From contig PFHO01000043.1 of NCBI GenBank assembly GCA_002782345.1, positions 1-7,343 on the forward strand: 7,343 bases of DNA, written 5' to 3'. The stretch is from Candidatus Moranbacteria bacterium CG_4_8_14_3_um_filter_34_16. GTDB taxonomy: Bacteria > Patescibacteriota > Minisyncoccia > Moranbacterales > UBA2206. Under the pieces are notes generated by a model. That model did not search any database. It saw nothing but the letters and a program-made list of their open reading frames with translations, and was not told the origin of the DNA. Shown here in pieces: positions 6,610-7,343 of this stretch (position 1 is the first letter of the stretch; each line of letters begins with the position of its first letter). A program made the position numbers and the translations under genes.

Positions 6610-6638
6610 TTTACAAAATAATCAAAATAGTATATAGT
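6610..6638 (+). promoter_or_regulatory. ileS: Promoter of the T-box-ileS transcript
   Basis: TTTACA (6610-6615, five of six matches to TTGACA) and TATAGT (6633-6638, five of six matches to TATAAT) are separated by the ideal 17 bases. This is the best sigma-70-type promoter in the window. Predicted start is near 6645, about 20 bases before the first leader hairpin. It begins 28 bases after the mltG stop, so ileS has its own transcription unit. Confidence 0.7.
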
Positions 6639-6656
6639 TGTGCATAAGATTTTAAA

Positions 6657-6686
6657 AGCGTTTAAGGAAATATCAATTCCGAAGCT
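6657..6686 (+). promoter_or_regulatory. Minimal Stem I with probable AUC specifier
   Basis: GGAA (6666-6669) pairs with TTCC (6677-6680), leaving a seven-base loop ATATCAA that contains the isoleucine codon AUC (6672-6674) followed by a purine. Below it, AGC (6657-6659) can pair with GCT (6684-6686) across an internal loop GTTTAA/GAA. A specifier in a terminal loop of a very short Stem I is known for actinobacterial ileS T-boxes. The fold here is hand-drawn and unconfirmed. Confidence 0.6.
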
Positions 6687-6829
6687 GTGGGAAGAAAACT
6701 TTCAAAAGGCGAGTAGAACCTGCCGGGTAAGCCCGTAATAGCTGTAATAAAGGGTTTTTTAGTTAGAATTTATTGGTTAATTGGGCGTAAAATCGGTTAA
6801 CCAAGAAACTGAGAAACTAATCAACTAAA

Positions 6830-6863
6830 TTAAGGTGGTACCACGATATTCAATCGTCCTTAA
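6830..6863 (+). promoter_or_regulatory. T-box antiterminator
   Basis: TTAAGG (6830-6835) pairs with CCTTAA (6858-6863). The seven-base bulge TGGTACC (6836-6842) follows, then ACGAT (6843-6847) pairs with ATCGT (6853-6857) around ATTCA. This is exactly the conserved two-helix T-box antiterminator whose bulge binds the tRNA acceptor end. Its 3' half is shared with the terminator, so the two are mutually exclusive. Confidence 0.93.
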
Positions 6864-6886
6864 CATAAGTTTTTGGGCGTTTTTTT
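6855..6886 (+). terminator. T-box attenuator terminator
   Basis: CGTCC (6855-6859) pairs with GGGCG (6875-6879, one G-U), with an inner CTTA/TAAG helix possible, and seven T's follow (6880-6886). It uses the 3' strand of the antiterminator, so control is by transcription termination rather than by masking a ribosome-binding site. The stem is short, which may make it leaky. Confidence 0.85.
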
Positions 6887-6894
6887 AATTTTAT
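6883..6894. repeat. Left 12-bp direct repeat flanking the element
   Basis: TTTTAATTTTAT is identical to 7045-7056. This copy overlaps the terminator T-tract. It is a candidate target-site duplication, though the two-base offset from the inverted repeats and the A/T-only composition leave doubt. Confidence 0.5.
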
Positions 6895-6896
6895 AT

Positions 6897-7042
6897 TTAG
6901 GACTTACGCATTTCCCTTCAAATCTATTGTTCGCTGAAATTACAAAAAAATAAATTAAGATTATAGATAGGAATTGTTGATTATAGTTCTGTCATTGCAC
7001 TGGCTACATAAATAGATTTTCAGGTAAACGCGTAAATCCTAA
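6897..7042. mobile_element. MITE-like 146-bp element with terminal inverted repeats
   Basis: The left end (6897-6917) and the reverse complement of the right end (7022-7042) match at 18 of 21 positions; both begin TTAGGA and share TTACGC and TTT blocks. No open reading frame of note lies inside, so it is non-autonomous. A perfect 12-bp direct repeat, TTTTAATTTTAT, flanks it at 6883-6894 and 7045-7056, two bases outside each end. It sits between the T-box terminator and the ileS start, inflating the post-terminator leader to 168 bases. The ends resemble insertion-sequence termini in general form, but I cannot name a family and no second copy is in this window. Confidence 0.55.
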
Positions 7043-7044
7043 TA

Positions 7045-7056
7045 TTTTAATTTTAT
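7045..7056. repeat. Right 12-bp direct repeat flanking the element
   Basis: This is the second copy of TTTTAATTTTAT; its last two bases are the first two of the ileS ATG. If it is a duplication, the ancestral sequence ran from the terminator T-tract straight into the ileS start codon. Confidence 0.5.
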
Positions 7057-7343
7057 GTTTAAAAAAGTTGATACCAGAAAAAAATATGCCGAGATGGAAA
7101 GAGAAATTATTCAGTTTTGGAAAAAGGATAAAATCTTTCAAAAATCTGTGGAAAGGAGAAGCAAGGATAAGTATTATAGTTTTTATGACGGACCGCCATT
7201 TATTACCGGCGTGCCACATTATGGAACATTGTTGTCTTCTATTGTTAAAGATGCCGTTCCTCGCTATTGGACAATGAAAGGTTATCGCGTGGAAAGACGT
7301 TGGGGTTGGGATTGCCATGGATTGCCAGCGGAAAATATGGTGG
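7055..7343 (+). CDS. ileS: Isoleucyl-tRNA synthetase, 3'-truncated
   Basis: This class I synthetase charges tRNA-Ile; only the first 96 codons of an expected protein of about 1,000 residues are in the window. Visible motifs are YSFYDGPPFITGVPHYG (41-57), KDAVPRYWTMKGY (65-77) and ERRWGWDCHGLPAEN (80-94). The PHYG...VERRxGWDxHGLP style is that of the eukaryote-like IleRS type rather than the E. coli type. The HIGH motif reads HYGT (55-58), with Thr in place of the last His, and GLPIE reads GLPAE. ATG 7055 gives a normal N-terminus; there is no Shine-Dalgarno. It is controlled by the T-box leader upstream, an exact functional match of regulator and gene. Identity is certain; the eukaryote-like class is a judgement from the N-terminus only. 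Confidence 0.95.
   Translation, partial: MFKKVDTRKKYAEMEREIIQFWKKDKIFQKSVERRSKDKYYSFYDGPPFITGVPHYGTLLSSIVKDAVPRYWTMKGYRVERRWGWDCHGLPAENMV

Larger units (their letters stand above)
6645..6886 (+). ncRNA. T-box riboswitch (tRNA-Ile-sensing leader) of ileS
   Basis: This leader RNA senses uncharged tRNA-Ile and permits read-through into ileS when charging is low. The T-box signature AAGGTGGTACCACG is present (6832-6845). It sits in a complete antiterminator with an overlapping intrinsic terminator, and the gene downstream is isoleucyl-tRNA synthetase. A stem III-like hairpin has 8 perfect pairs, TTGGTTAA (6773-6780) with TTAACCAA (6797-6804). Other local hairpins: GGAAG/CTTTC (6690-6694/6699-6703) and CGGG-TAAG-CCCG (6724-6735). 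An AGTAGAA (6712-6718) lies in the stem II region. The probable specifier is AUC at 6672-6674. The UGGU of the bulge would pair with the ACCA end of a tRNA with A73, as in tRNA-Ile. There is no room or sequence for a full-size Stem I with its distal loops. The 5' end depends on the predicted promoter. Confidence 0.9.

Noticed and set aside
6712..6775. Alternative T-box reading with AGTA as the 5' Stem I motif and ATT near 6771 as the specifier
   Set aside because: There is no conserved distal-loop sequence and no space for a later stem II; ATT would abut the stem III arm. The AUC hairpin fits better.
6916..7021. Possible promoter inside the MITE-like element (TATAGT at 6982-6987)
   Set aside because: No -35 at a suitable distance; isolated TATAAT-like strings are expected in such AT-rich DNA.
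7068..7277. Open frame of 69 codons on the + strand overlapping the ileS start
   Set aside because: It is out of frame with the clear IleRS reading frame at 7055 and has no family motif; a shadow.
1..7343. CRISPR array, tRNA, rRNA or transposase gene
   Set aside because: No regularly spaced repeats, cloverleaf or rRNA-like segments, and no transposase motifs were seen on either strand.

Overview
The window reads as an AT-rich bacterial genome fragment with short spacers, all nine genes on the + strand, the standard code (TGA is the uppS stop and no in-frame TGA is needed) and almost no Shine-Dalgarno sequences. These traits, together with the UppS and IleRS sequence variants, suggest a Candidate Phyla Radiation (Patescibacteria, Parcubacteria-like) organism. 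That assignment is inferred from sequence style and remembered family variants, not from a search.

Layout: (1) The 3' part of scpA (chromosome condensation) enters from the left edge. (2) A roughly 185-base spacer with a long hairpin leads to uppS (undecaprenyl-diphosphate synthase, cell-wall lipid carrier), which ends at a strong intrinsic terminator. (3) trxA and trxB form a two-gene thioredoxin system. (4) After a 195-base spacer with palindromes and a possible promoter come a short malic enzyme gene, yjbQ (overlapping by 14 bases) and pcm (12-base gap), probably one transcript. (5) After a 283-base spacer comes mltG, the endolytic murein transglycosylase. (6) The last 470 bases before the right edge hold a promoter, a T-box riboswitch with antiterminator and terminator, a 146-bp element with terminal inverted repeats, and the 5' end of ileS.

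The genes are housekeeping: chromosome segregation, peptidoglycan precursor transport and glycan-strand termination, thiol redox balance and protein repair, C4/C3 carbon conversion, and isoleucine tRNA charging.

The most interesting part is the ileS leader. The T-box core is textbook: a UGGUACC bulge, an antiterminator, and an overlapping terminator with seven T's. The predicted promoter, however, sits so close that only about 20 nt precede the probable AUC specifier, which lies in the loop of a four-base-pair hairpin. This implies a minimal Stem I coupled to transcription attenuation. Just downstream, a MITE-like element flanked by a perfect 12-bp direct repeat appears to have inserted between the terminator and the ileS start codon. 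Removing the element and one repeat copy puts the ATG immediately behind the terminator T-tract.
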